This document shows, in pieces, positions 7,191 through 15,173 of a stretch of DNA of 36,931 nucleotides. Source of the DNA: Micromonospora sp. KC213 (GTDB taxonomy: Bacteria > Actinomycetota > Actinomycetes > Mycobacteriales > Micromonosporaceae); assembly GCF_004348325.1 (NCBI RefSeq), contig NZ_SMKF01000043.1:1-36931 (forward strand), in the 5' to 3' direction. Position 1 is the stretch's first letter. Each line of letters begins with the position of its first letter. The position numbers and the translations under genes are program-made. The notes beneath the pieces were generated by a model. The model saw nothing but the letters and a program-made list of their open reading frames with translations. It ran no database searches and was not told the DNA's origin.

Positions 7191-7854
7191 ACCCCACGCG
7201 CACCTGGTAGACGCGCCCCACGATGCTGAGCAACTCGGCGTTGAAACGCGGGAACTCGCGCACCGCGTAGACCTCGCGGGAGTAGTCCTGCTGGGACAGC
7301 CAGGAGGAGAAGGACTCCGCTTCCCCGTTGCGCAGGGCGGGAGCGAGGCAGGAGTCGACGACCGCGCGGATCAGTCGCCGGTCCACCGTCACCCGGTCGT
7401 CGGCGACGATGCAGTAGAGGGTGGCCACCTCGATGCCGTCGCCGATGGAACTCTTCAGCACCCCGAACCGGGTGCGGTAGCCGGTGCCCGGCATGGCCGC
7501 CCTGGTGTCGTAACCCCTGGCGGACGGGTTGGGTGGAACTGGCCATCGCTTCTTCCATCCGGCCGCTACACTCTCGACCGTCGTGCCGGTGATGGCCGGC
7601 AGTGTCCCAGGAGACGGCTGGCCGGGAGCCGGTGTCGTCTCCGGTGAGGTCGCACCGGCCGGCGTGCCTTTGGGCGCGGCGGCGGTGGGAGTTGGTCCGC
7701 CGGTCCGCTCTGGCTCCGAGCCACCGAGCCACCACGCAGCAACGACGACCAGGGCGGCCACCGGCAGCAAGACCAGCGCTGTGCGCAGCAGTCCCCGCGT
7801 TTGTCGCGATTTCGGTGTCCGCGGCACAGCCTCGGCAGGAATGTGGCCCGTCAT
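7132..7854 (-). CDS. single-TM protein of unknown function
   Basis: A 240-residue protein starting MTGHIPAEAVPRTPK. The ATG at 7854 is chosen because GGGGGA lies 5-6 nt upstream; the longer reading from 7968 would enter the divergent promoter region. It has a basic cytoplasmic N-terminus, one membrane helix (TALVLLPVAALVVVAAWWLGG, about residues 26-46), a Pro/Thr/Ala-rich linker, and a C-terminal extracytoplasmic domain (about 100-225) with a conserved-looking core including YCIVADD and SWLSQQDYSREVY. I do not recognise the domain. The last 59 nt overlap the acyltransferase gene on the other strand. It is divergent from the DUF2690 gene, with 144 nt between starts. Confidence 0.75.
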   Translation of the reverse strand: MTGHIPAEAVPRTPKSRQTRGLLRTALVLLPVAALVVVAAWWLGGSEPERTGGPTPTAAAPKGTPAGATSPETTPAPGQPSPGTLPAITGTTVESVAAGWKKRWPVPPNPSARGYDTRAAMPGTGYRTRFGVLKSSIGDGIEVATLYCIVADDRVTVDRRLIRAVVDSCLAPALRNGEAESFSSWLSQQDYSREVYAVREFPRFNAELLSIVGRVYQVRVGSKGQTGPGAVPTTGAGSAG

Positions 7855-7998
7855 GGATGTCCCCCGATTCACATGCCACGGCTGCCGAGCACGCGGCCGA
7901 GTCAAGTTAGCACTGCGTCGCGAGGTGGTCAACGTTGCGTAGCGAATCAATACGTGCGAAGGTCTCAATGCTTTGTTGTCGTCACCAACGGGGAGACC

Positions 7999-8487
7999 AT
8001 GACACCGCTTCGCGCAGCCATGGCCTGTTTGTTCACCGTCCTTTCAGGATTGTTCGCCCTGGTCCCAGCCGCTCCTGCGGCTGCGGCACCCTTGTGTTTC
8101 GGCCCTTCGTGCGTTGGCAAGATGGCGGCTCAGCAGGGCTGCCAGACCGGGGCGTACGTCGTCGTCGGCTTCACGCTGAAGGATCAGAATGTAACCAAGC
8201 AGACACATGGTGACCTCTGGTACAGCCCTGCCTGCCGGGCTATGTGGGGCGACTTCAACGTTCCCGAGTTGATGTATCCGATCACCGGCCAGCTCTGGAC
8301 GCAGCCGGAGTACGGCGGAGTCAACCGGCTGGCCGCCTCGACAACACTGGTCGACACGGGGAACTGGACCACGCCCATGGTCGACTGGCAGCAGTCGGTC
8401 AAGTTCTGCGGCAGCCACAAGGGCGGCATCGATCCCGACATGGATCTGCCTTCCCAGGGCTACAACGCGTGCACCGCGTGGCGCTGA
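7999..8487 (+). CDS. secreted DUF2690-type protein
   Basis: A 162-residue protein. It has a signal peptide (residues 1-30, ending APAAAAP) and then a cysteine pattern typical of DUF2690: CFGPSCVGK, QQGC, LWYSPACRAMWGDFN. This domain occurs in actinobacterial secreted and membrane proteins and has no known function. Two further Cys (VKFCGSH and YNACTAW) near the C-terminus could make disulfides outside the cell. The ATG at 7999 has GGGAG a few bases upstream. Longer in-frame readings (from 7801) lack a signal peptide at the start and cross the divergent gene. The next gene begins about 50 nt later on the same strand and also encodes a secreted protein, suggesting an operon. Confidence 0.8.
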   Translation: MTPLRAAMACLFTVLSGLFALVPAAPAAAAPLCFGPSCVGKMAAQQGCQTGAYVVVGFTLKDQNVTKQTHGDLWYSPACRAMWGDFNVPELMYPITGQLWTQPEYGGVNRLAASTTLVDTGNWTTPMVDWQQSVKFCGSHKGGIDPDMDLPSQGYNACTAWR

Positions 8488-8537
8488 AAAGCCCGCCAAT
8501 GTCGATGAGACCGCACAGCGTGAATACGGGGGAACCA

Positions 8538-11498
8538 GTGCCTGCACTGACCAACAAATGGCGGCGCTGGGTCGCGGCCGTAACAGTCCTGTCCGCCGTC
8601 GGGACGCAGTTGTCGATGCCCGCTGCCAGTGCGGAACCGGCCGCGTCGCAACCGGCGCGACCGCCCGCACCGGCCGCCTTCACCGCCCCGGACGAAGCGC
8701 TGGGCAGGTCTTGGCGGACCTCCGACGACGTCGTCGTGACCGGAGCCGGTGACACCGAGGGCTACCACCTCTACGTCGCCCGGGAGAAGGACGCCTTTGG
8801 CTGGTCCACGCTCGCCACGCTCACGTCGAGCTCCATCGCGGTCGGGCCGTGGACCGGCGCCGTCTGCGTCACGGGCTCCGGCCGGTACGCGGTCGCCGTG
8901 TTCGCGCCGAAGAAGGCCGCCAACGAGCCCGGGCTCGCCCGCGCCGGCGCGCTGGCCGCTGTGGTGGACGTAACCACCGGCAAGGCGACGCACGTGGCGA
9001 CGGGAGTGGAACTGGCCTACTTCAACCCCGCCTGTGGCCCGGACGATCGGGCGCTACTGACCCGGTCCCTGGGTGACGACTTCGCGCAGTCGACGGAGCT
9101 GTTGACAGTCGACGCCGCTGCCGGCCGGGTGACGAGGACCCGTCGGATCGCGGGTCAGCTGACCACGCCCGCGCCCGCCACCGACGGCGACTACGGCATC
9201 CTCGGCGGTCACCTGGTCCGGATCGACGACCGTGGCAGGACGGCCAGGCTGGCCCGGCCCGCCGGTAACACGTTTGGCGTGCAGGCCACCGCCGGTAGCG
9301 GCATCGACGTGATTGGCGTGCAGGGGCAACAGGCGCTCGCCCAGCGGTTCCGGGCGGGCAGGCTGACTACCGTCGCCAGCGGGCCCTGGGACCAGCTCCA
9401 GCTGTTCGGTCAGCGCGGCGGCCGGAACGTGCTGGTCGGCCAGGCGCAGGTGCGGGGCGCCGTACCGGAGCTCGGTGTCGTGCCGGCCGATCGCAAGGTG
9501 CGGACACTGTCCGAGTCGGGCCACCTCGTCGTGGAAGAAATCGTCACCCAGCAGAGCATGCGGTCGGTCGGTCAGCCGCTGAGTCCGGCCGACCCGGCCG
9601 ACGCGGGCGACGTCCGGGTCACCGTCCGGGCGACGGTCAGCGGCGAGCAGGCCACCCGCACGATCCGAACCACCCGCGCCCCCCGGCTCGACGTCGAGCT
9701 GGGATCCAGCACCCCGAAGCCGGCCGGCGCGCGGGGCGCCCTCGCGTCGGCCGAGCTGACCCCCACCTGCGCGGTGCCACGCAACGATCCGAAGGTGCAG
9801 CCGCTGCAGCCGAGCCCGGACATGGTGGAGTGGGCCGTCGACCAGGCCGTGCACGGCCGGCTGACCGTCAGCCGTCCAGCGAACTACCTAAAGGCGGGCC
9901 TACCGGCCTATCAGCCGCAGGTGCTCTTCCCGCGCCGGCAGCTCGCCGGCGGTGGAACGGTTCCGGCCCAGGTCATGCTCGCCATCCTGGCGCAGGAGAC
10001 GAATCTGTCCCAGGCGTCGTGGCACGTGGTGCCCGGTGACACCGGCAACCCATTGATCGCCAGCTACTACGGCAACGAGGGCAACCTCGACGTCATCGAC
10101 TACAGCAAGACCGACTGTGGGTACGGCATCGGTCAGGTCACCGACGGCATGCGGGTGGGCAGCACGGTCTTCACCGACACGCAGCGCCGGGCGATCGCGG
10201 TGGACTACGCGGCCAACATCGCGGCCGGCATGAACATCTTGATCGAGAAGTGGAATCAGATGGCCAGCGAGCTGTCGGCGCACCAGAGCTACATGAACAA
10301 CAATGACCCGACCTGGGTTGAGAACTGGTTCCTCGCGGCCTGGGCCTACAACAGCGGCTACTACCCTTACGCGAACCGGGACAAGAACAACGGGCGGTGG
10401 GGCGTTGGCTGGTTCAACAACCCCGCCAACCCGCGCTACCCCGCCAACCGGGCGCCGTTCTTGCGGCTGACCATGGCGGACGCGGAGAGGCCGAACGATT
10501 GGGCGTACGCGGAGCGGATCATGGGTTGGGTGGAGTCTCCTCAGCTCAAGGGCTTCCCGGTGATGTCTGCGGCCTACGCCGAGCCGACCTACGGAGCGAA
10601 TTCGCCACGCACCGGCCCGCAAGGGAACGAGCAGGTGTTGTCCATCCCCGGCCGGTACGCGTTCTGCTCGACGGTCAACAACTGCTCACAGGCCACCAAC
10701 GGCTGCCCGGCGGATTCTGAGCTGTGCTGGTGGCACGGCGTGGCGCACTCGGGCAACTGCCTGCAGGCGGAGTGCGCGAAGGAGAAACTGACCTTCGGCT
10801 CCGGAACCGCCGAACCCGGCGTGAAGCGCATCTACGAGCGCAACTGCGAGACGTTCACCGGCGACAAGAACGGCAACCGGGACACGAGCAAGCGGATCTC
10901 GGTGGTCTACACGCTGAACGACACTGGGCAGTACAACCTCGGGTGCTCCATCGGTGCCAGTGACGGCAAGTTCACCATCCGGCGCGGGCTGCCCGCGGGT
11001 GGCTCCACCGCTCCGTACGCCGAGGTCGACCTGCACCAGATCGGCGCGGGCTACAAGGGTCACATCTGGTACACGTACGTGAATCAGAGCAACCCGAACC
11101 GGCGCATCGTCGGATCGTGGACCCCGAACCTCGACCTGGCTCCGGGCGAGCGGGCCCGGTACGACATCGTCGCCCACGTGCCCAGCCACGGCGCCGACCA
11201 CGACGGCGCCGAGTACCTGATCACCAGGGGCGCGGTTCTCGGGCAGGCGACCTGCGCGATCAACTTCGCCGAAGAGGCCGGCTGGTCCATCGGCGGCGTC
11301 CCCAATCCGAACCCCGCCAACCTGGGTGAGGACAAGTGGGTCTACCTGGGCTCGTACGAACTCGGCCGGGGTGCCCAAGTGCAGCTGAGCAACTACGGCA
11401 CGGAGATCGTCCGCGGATTCGACGCGGTGGGCTTCGATGCCATGGCTTTCGTCCCGATCGGCACCAACCCGGGGCATTCCTGCAAGGACGACTACTAG
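8538..11498 (+). CDS. large secreted protein with lysozyme-like (SLT) core
   Basis: A 986-residue protein. GTG 8538 is preferred because GGGGGA lies 4 nt upstream and a signal peptide follows (VPALTNKWRRWVAAV...PAASA); ATG 8499 is an alternative. Residues about 40-420 are beta-rich with repeated short strands, propeller-like by eye. Residues about 470-640 look like a transglycosylase/lysozyme fold: Glu487 in ILAQETNLSQ as catalytic acid, then GYGIGQ (528-533) and AWAYNSGYY near 600. The C-terminal 240 residues contain several Cys pairs and end in WVYLGSYELGRGAQVQLSNYG...FDAMAFVP, which resembles golvesin/Xly-type carbohydrate-binding domains. It probably binds and cleaves cell-wall glycan outside the cell. 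The longer reading from 8244 is an out-of-register shadow over the DUF2690 gene. Confidence 0.8.
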   Translation: MPALTNKWRRWVAAVTVLSAVGTQLSMPAASAEPAASQPARPPAPAAFTAPDEALGRSWRTSDDVVVTGAGDTEGYHLYVAREKDAFGWSTLATLTSSSIAVGPWTGAVCVTGSGRYAVAVFAPKKAANEPGLARAGALAAVVDVTTGKATHVATGVELAYFNPACGPDDRALLTRSLGDDFAQSTELLTVDAAAGRVTRTRRIAGQLTTPAPATDGDYGILGGHLVRIDDRGRTARLARPAGNTFGVQATAGSGIDVIGVQGQQALAQRFRAGRLTTVASGPWDQLQLFGQRGGRNVLVGQAQVRGAVPELGVVPADRKVRTLSESGHLVVEEIVTQQSMRSVGQPLSPADPADAGDVRVTVRATVSGEQATRTIRTTRAPRLDVELGSSTPKPAGARGALASAELTPTCAVPRNDPKVQPLQPSPDMVEWAVDQAVHGRLTVSRPANYLKAGLPAYQPQVLFPRRQLAGGGTVPAQVMLAILAQETNLSQASWHVVPGDTGNPLIASYYGNEGNLDVIDYSKTDCGYGIGQVTDGMRVGSTVFTDTQRRAIAVDYAANIAAGMNILIEKWNQMASELSAHQSYMNNNDPTWVENWFLAAWAYNSGYYPYANRDKNNGRWGVGWFNNPANPRYPANRAPFLRLTMADAERPNDWAYAERIMGWVESPQLKGFPVMSAAYAEPTYGANSPRTGPQGNEQVLSIPGRYAFCSTVNNCSQATNGCPADSELCWWHGVAHSGNCLQAECAKEKLTFGSGTAEPGVKRIYERNCETFTGDKNGNRDTSKRISVVYTLNDTGQYNLGCSIGASDGKFTIRRGLPAGGSTAPYAEVDLHQIGAGYKGHIWYTYVNQSNPNRRIVGSWTPNLDLAPGERARYDIVAHVPSHGADHDGAEYLITRGAVLGQATCAINFAEEAGWSIGGVPNPNPANLGEDKWVYLGSYELGRGAQVQLSNYGTEIVRGFDAVGFDAMAFVPIGTNPGHSCKDDY

Positions 11499-11532
11499 CG
11501 GGACCGGGTGGCGAGCCGCACGGTGCGTGATA

Positions 11533-11563
11533 CCGCCCGGACACCACTCTGGTGTCCGGGCGG
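11533..11563. terminator. perfect 14-bp hairpin between convergent genes
   Basis: Arms CCGCCCGGACACCA and TGGTGTCCGGGCGG pair perfectly around CTC. It lies between the ends of the secreted SLT protein gene (11498) and the HAD-IB gene (11665, minus strand) and can serve both directions. Confidence 0.88.
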
Positions 11564-11664
11564 CATTCGTGTGCTGGCCGCCGACGGTGGCGGCAGCCTC
11601 AGGTGAGTGGTGGGTGGCTTACCGCCGGGACCGCAGGCAGGACCGCCGAAACGCGGGCGCCTGG

Positions 11665-12543
11665 TCAGAGCGTGGCGCGGCGGCGCTTGTGCAGGGCCAG
11701 CCCCGCGGTGACCGCACCGGCGAGCAACCCCGCTGCGGCTGTCGACGGTACGGCGATCTTGACCGCGCGCCGTCCGGTGCGGAAGTCCCGTACCTCCCAG
11801 CCCCGCTCGCGGGCCTGCCGCAGCAGCGTGCCGTCCGGGTTGATCGCCACCGCCCGCCCGACGGCGGAGAGCATCGGCAGGTCGTTCACGGAGTCGCTGT
11901 ACGCCGCGCAGCGGGACAGGTCCAGCCCTTCCACCTCGGCGAGCTGGCTGATCGCCTCGGCCTTGGCCGGGCCGTGCATCAGGTCACCGACCAGCCGCCC
12001 GGTGTACGCGCCGTCGGCCACCTCCGCCACCGTGCCGATCGCCCCGGTCAGCCCGAGTCGGGTGGCGATCACCCGGCCGATCTCCACCGGGGCGGCGCTG
12101 ACCAGCCAGACCCGTTCGCCCGCGTCGAGATGGCGCTGGGCGAGCCGGCGGGTGCCGGCCCAGATCCGGGGTGCCATCAGCTCGTCGAAGATCTCCTCGG
12201 TGAGGCGCTCGACCTCCTCGACCCGCCAGCCTTCGATGAAGGCGAGAGCGGCCTCCTTCGCCTGCGACATGTCGCCTGCGTGTTCGCTGGCCAGCAGCCG
12301 GAACCGGGCCTGTTGCCAGGCGAAGCGGGCCAGGTCGGTGGTGGTGAAGTACTTGCGGGCGGCGAGCCCTCGGGCCAGCCAGTAGATCGACGCGCCCTGC
12401 ATCATCGTGTTGTCCACGTCGAAGAAGGCCGCGGCGTGGGGGTCGGGCAGCACCGGGACCGGCTGGTCCCCCTCGGCTTCGGCCCAGCCGGCGGTGTGCC
12501 CGTGCACATCGGTGCTGACCGTCATCCTGCGGATGCGGGGCAT
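11665..12543 (-). CDS. HAD-IB family (SerB-like) phosphatase with C-terminal membrane segment
   Basis: A 292-residue HAD hydrolase of subfamily IB. Motif I is FFDVDNTMM (Asp42 nucleophile, Asp44 acid/base), motif II is LVSAAP, motif III a Lys in GPAKAEAI, and motif IV AYSDSVNDLPML. The alpha-helical cap between motifs I and II matches phosphoserine phosphatase-like enzymes. A C-terminal hydrophobic stretch (AAAGLLAGAVTAGLAL) plus KRRR suggests a membrane tail. The ATG at 12543 has a strong GGAGGG about 7 nt upstream. The substrate is unknown; relatives dephosphorylate phosphoserine or lipid phosphates. It lies 108 nt downstream of the anti-sigma gene, in the bldN cluster. A TAGGCT -10-like hexamer on the minus strand (12589-12584) could give it its own promoter. 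Confidence 0.9.
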   Translation of the reverse strand: MPRIRRMTVSTDVHGHTAGWAEAEGDQPVPVLPDPHAAAFFDVDNTMMQGASIYWLARGLAARKYFTTTDLARFAWQQARFRLLASEHAGDMSQAKEAALAFIEGWRVEEVERLTEEIFDELMAPRIWAGTRRLAQRHLDAGERVWLVSAAPVEIGRVIATRLGLTGAIGTVAEVADGAYTGRLVGDLMHGPAKAEAISQLAEVEGLDLSRCAAYSDSVNDLPMLSAVGRAVAINPDGTLLRQARERGWEVRDFRTGRRAVKIAVPSTAAAGLLAGAVTAGLALHKRRRATL

Positions 12544-12651
12544 GGCACTTCCCTCCGTACGCCACTGCGCTCCTGCATCCCTGAGCCTAGTCGGGTGTCG
12601 ATCACAGACGATCGCCCCAACGGGTAACTGTGATGTGAACTGCCTCGCGGG

Positions 12652-13521
12652 TCAGCGGTGCTCGGGGCAGGTCGCGGGAGTGGGGCCGAGGGCGTCGCCG
12701 GAGACCGGGGTGGGCAACCCGCAGGCGATGGCGGCGCGCAGCGCGTCGGAGCGCTTCCGGGCCGCGTCCAACAGGGCCAGGGAACGCCGGACCCGGTCCC
12801 GTTCGGCGCGGTCGGCCCCGTCGAGCAGCCCACCGACCGCGCGTCGCTGGCCCGCCACGAAGGTGTTCACGGCGTCCAGCCCGGCGGTGTCCGACCGTTG
12901 GGCCGCCGCGGTGGTGAGCAGGCGGACCCCCTGGCGGGTGTCGGCGTCCATGTCCTCGAGCACGGCGGTGAAGCCGGGCAGGTCGCCCCGGAGGGTGGTG
13001 GCCTCGGTCAGCCGGGTACGGGCGAAGTCCAGGAACAGCTGGCCGCGGCTGAGGTCCGAGCTGGCCAGGGCGAGCTGGGCCCGTTCGGTGGAGCGCTTCA
13101 TGCCGTACAGGGCGTCACCCGGGACCGCGTCCTCGCTGGCGGCGGAGATGCCGGACACTGCGATGGCGCCGGCGGCGATGCCGACCAGGACGGCACCCCG
13201 GGCCCGAACCTGTCGGGCGGTGACCGCGCCGAGCAGCGAGGAACGGGTGCCGGCACCCGCGCCGTCCGGGGTGCTCGCGGCCGTAGCGCCGGGGCCCTCC
13301 CGTTCCGCCGTGGCCACCAGCATCGCCCGCAGTCCGACGCGGAAGTCCGGTTCCACCTCGACGTCCGGTCGTTCCTGCGTGAGCCGCCGGCCGACCGCCA
13401 CGAGGGCGACGAGCTGGTCGTCGGCACGAGACCGGACATGATGCCGCCGCCCGCCGTTCGCCTCGTCGAGCAGCTGGGCGAAGCGTGCGGCCCGCCGACG
13501 GGAGAAGAGGTAACTGTCCAC
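12652..13521 (-). CDS. rsbN: DUF5667 membrane protein, RsbN-like anti-sigma factor
   Basis: A 289-residue protein with a cytoplasmic N-terminal part of about 108 residues (VDSYLFSRRRAARFAQLLDE...), one membrane helix (109-127), and an extracytoplasmic DUF5667 region beginning SAASEDAVPGDALYGMKRSTE. In Streptomyces the gene next to bldN encodes RsbN, a membrane anti-sigma factor that holds sigma-BldN inactive; position, topology and the DUF5667 signature support the same role here. Assignment rests on context rather than a strong sequence match in the binding domain. GTG 13521 sits 8 nt after GAGAGGGG; GTG 13530, three codons upstream, is also possible but overlaps the ribosome site. A BldN-type promoter lies about 145 nt upstream. 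Confidence 0.82.
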   Translation of the reverse strand: MDSYLFSRRRAARFAQLLDEANGGRRHHVRSRADDQLVALVAVGRRLTQERPDVEVEPDFRVGLRAMLVATAEREGPGATAASTPDGAGAGTRSSLLGAVTARQVRARGAVLVGIAAGAIAVSGISAASEDAVPGDALYGMKRSTERAQLALASSDLSRGQLFLDFARTRLTEATTLRGDLPGFTAVLEDMDADTRQGVRLLTTAAAQRSDTAGLDAVNTFVAGQRRAVGGLLDGADRAERDRVRRSLALLDAARKRSDALRAAIACGLPTPVSGDALGPTPATCPEHR

Positions 13522-13674
13522 CGCAGGCACCCCCTCTCGCTGTCCGGCCGGTAGGCCGCGGTCGTCACCAGCGACCGGTGGCAGCGTGACGCCGACGGAC
13601 GGCATCTGCGCCGACCGTACGAGCCGGACCGGGTGGCCCGGGGGACGCCGGGACAACCACGGGTCGCACCCGGA

Positions 13675-13703
13675 GAAACGGACCGCGCCCGGTGGCGGTT
13701 ACG
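13675..13703 (-). promoter_or_regulatory. sigma-BldN-type promoter for rsbN
   Basis: On the minus strand CGTAAC (13703-13698) and CGTTTC (13680-13675) are separated by 17 nt. The Streptomyces sigma-BldN consensus is CGTAAC-N16-CGTTGA. The site is in the 292-nt gap between bldN and rsbN and points at rsbN. In Streptomyces venezuelae rsbN is itself a BldN target, so the location fits a negative feedback loop. Confidence 0.6.
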
Positions 13704-13813
13704 GGACGTCAGTGGCTAAAACACGACGAGTGAGGACCGTCACGGGACCCGGGGTGCCCGCCGGACCCCGGCCGACGGGCGACGGACCGGTCGCGGTCAG
13801 GACCCGGCGGTGA

Positions 13814-14737
13814 TCAGGGCTGGAAGCCGTCCGGGAGGAGTCGGGCCAGAGCGCGGACCGCACGGTACTGCAACGCCTTGATGGCACCCTCGTTCTTGCC
13901 CATCGCCCGGGCCGTCTCGGCGACCGAGAAGCCCTGAAGGAAGCGGAGCACGATGCACTCCTGCTGTTCCGGGTTGAGTTGCTTGACCGCGGTGAGCAGG
14001 GCCACGTTGGTGATGTGCTCCACCACGGCGGCTTCCGGGCTGCCCTCGGGCCCGCGGTCCTCGCGATCGGCGTCGAGCACGTCGCCGGTGGTCACCTCGA
14101 GGCGGTACCGGCCCGACTTGAAGTGGTCGGCCACCAGGTTGCGGGCGATGGTCACCAACCAGGCGCCGAGATCCCGGCCCTGCCAGGTGAAGCTGCCGAT
14201 CCGCTTCAGCGCGCGCAGGAAGGTGTCGGAGGTCAGGTCCTCCGCCAACTGCCGGTTACCCACCCGGAAGTAGACGAACCGGAAGACGGTGTCGACGTAC
14301 CGGTCGTAGATCAGGCCGAACGCTTCGGCGTCCCCGGCCTGGGACCGTTCGACCAGTGTCCAGACCTCGGTGGCCGGATCGGACGGGTCGGGCCGGCTGG
14401 GGAAGCCGGCGCTCGGCGGGCTGGTGGCGGGGACCGCCGGCAGGACGGCGGTGTCGCCGGCCGGCACGGCCGGAATCACCGCGGTCTCGGCGCCGGCCGG
14501 GTCGGTCACCGCGGCCGGCTCGCCGACCCGCCGGTGCTGCGCCGGCATGGTGGGCCGGGGCGGTGTCACCACCCGACCGGCCGGCGCGTTGCCCCCCGGT
14601 GCGGCCGGCCTGGTGGGCGCCTCGTTGTGGTGCGGCCGCTGGTGGAGCCGGCCGGCGTCGAGGCGTTCGTTCGGCGATGTCCGGGGCGCGGAGCCGGCCA
14701 GACCGGCAGGTCGTTCCGAGTAGCCGGAGCTGCTCAC
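13814..14737 (-). CDS. bldN: ECF sigma factor BldN
   Basis: A 307-residue ECF sigma factor. The sigma-2 domain starts near residue 123 (EVWTLVERSQAGDAEAFGLIYDRYVDTVFRF) and contains AEDLTSDTFLRALKRI and FTWQGRDLGAWLVTIARNLVADHFKS; sigma-4 follows with LNPEQQECIVLRFLQGFSVAETARAMGKNEGAIKALQYRAVRALARLLPD. From memory these segments are nearly identical to Streptomyces BldN, needed for aerial hyphae and spores. The first ~120 residues are Pro/Ala-rich and correspond to the pro-sequence removed in Streptomyces; here it is longer than the 86 residues reported there. GTG 14737 has GGGAGG upstream; an in-frame start at 14923 would add low-complexity residues. A BldD-type box lies upstream, rsbN and the HAD gene downstream. 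Confidence 0.93.
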   Translation of the reverse strand: MSSSGYSERPAGLAGSAPRTSPNERLDAGRLHQRPHHNEAPTRPAAPGGNAPAGRVVTPPRPTMPAQHRRVGEPAAVTDPAGAETAVIPAVPAGDTAVLPAVPATSPPSAGFPSRPDPSDPATEVWTLVERSQAGDAEAFGLIYDRYVDTVFRFVYFRVGNRQLAEDLTSDTFLRALKRIGSFTWQGRDLGAWLVTIARNLVADHFKSGRYRLEVTTGDVLDADREDRGPEGSPEAAVVEHITNVALLTAVKQLNPEQQECIVLRFLQGFSVAETARAMGKNEGAIKALQYRAVRALARLLPDGFQP

Positions 14738-15173
14738 CGTGCCTCCCGGGTGCGCGGTGCGACCGGCCGGGCAGCGCGACGACGGGTCGTCGCGGCATCC
14801 GGCCCGCCCGGTACGGGCAGGGCCGTCCGGGGGCATGCCCACGCGGGGCACATCCCCTTGAGGTGCTGGTCCAATGCGCTCACAGGCACGGGGGCCTCCT
14901 CGGGCTGAGGGGTGTCGACTCACGGCAAATGGGGTGAGCCGACCCGAGTGATGATAGGGCCAACGTCACCCGCGCGTGGCAAGTCCGTTACACAGGGCCA
15001 AAGTATTTCCCGTCCGGGTCGCACCACTGGCGGACCCGTTGTCCGTCATGTGCGGTTGACTTTCACGTCACAACCTGATCTGAGAGAAAAGTCCAGGTCG
15101 CGGGTGAAGTGGACGGTGGTGCGGGTGCGCGGGGCATGGCCGTGCGGGCGACGCTGTGCCAAACTCAGCCACC
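14738..15173. other. 436-nt divergent regulatory region between bldN and the AMP-ligase gene
   Basis: No coding region is credible here, although frames stay open because of high GC. It holds the BldD-type box (14947-14970) and, on the minus strand, a TATCAT hexamer (14956-14951) inside that box that could be the bldN -10. On the plus strand TTGACT at 15056 has no good -10 partner. Confidence 0.6.
14947..14970. promoter_or_regulatory. BldD-type operator upstream of bldN
   Basis: AGTGA-N14-TCACC matches the BldD recognition pattern AGTGA-(n)-TCACC described in Streptomyces, where bldN is a direct BldD target. It is about 210 nt upstream of the chosen bldN start and overlaps a minus-strand TATCAT -10-like hexamer, fitting repression by BldD bound to cyclic di-GMP. 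Confidence 0.6.

Noticed and set aside
8244..8537. Longer 1084-residue reading of the large secreted protein.
   Set aside because: It overlaps the DUF2690 gene in another frame and would bury the signal peptide; GTG 8538 has a strong ribosome site.
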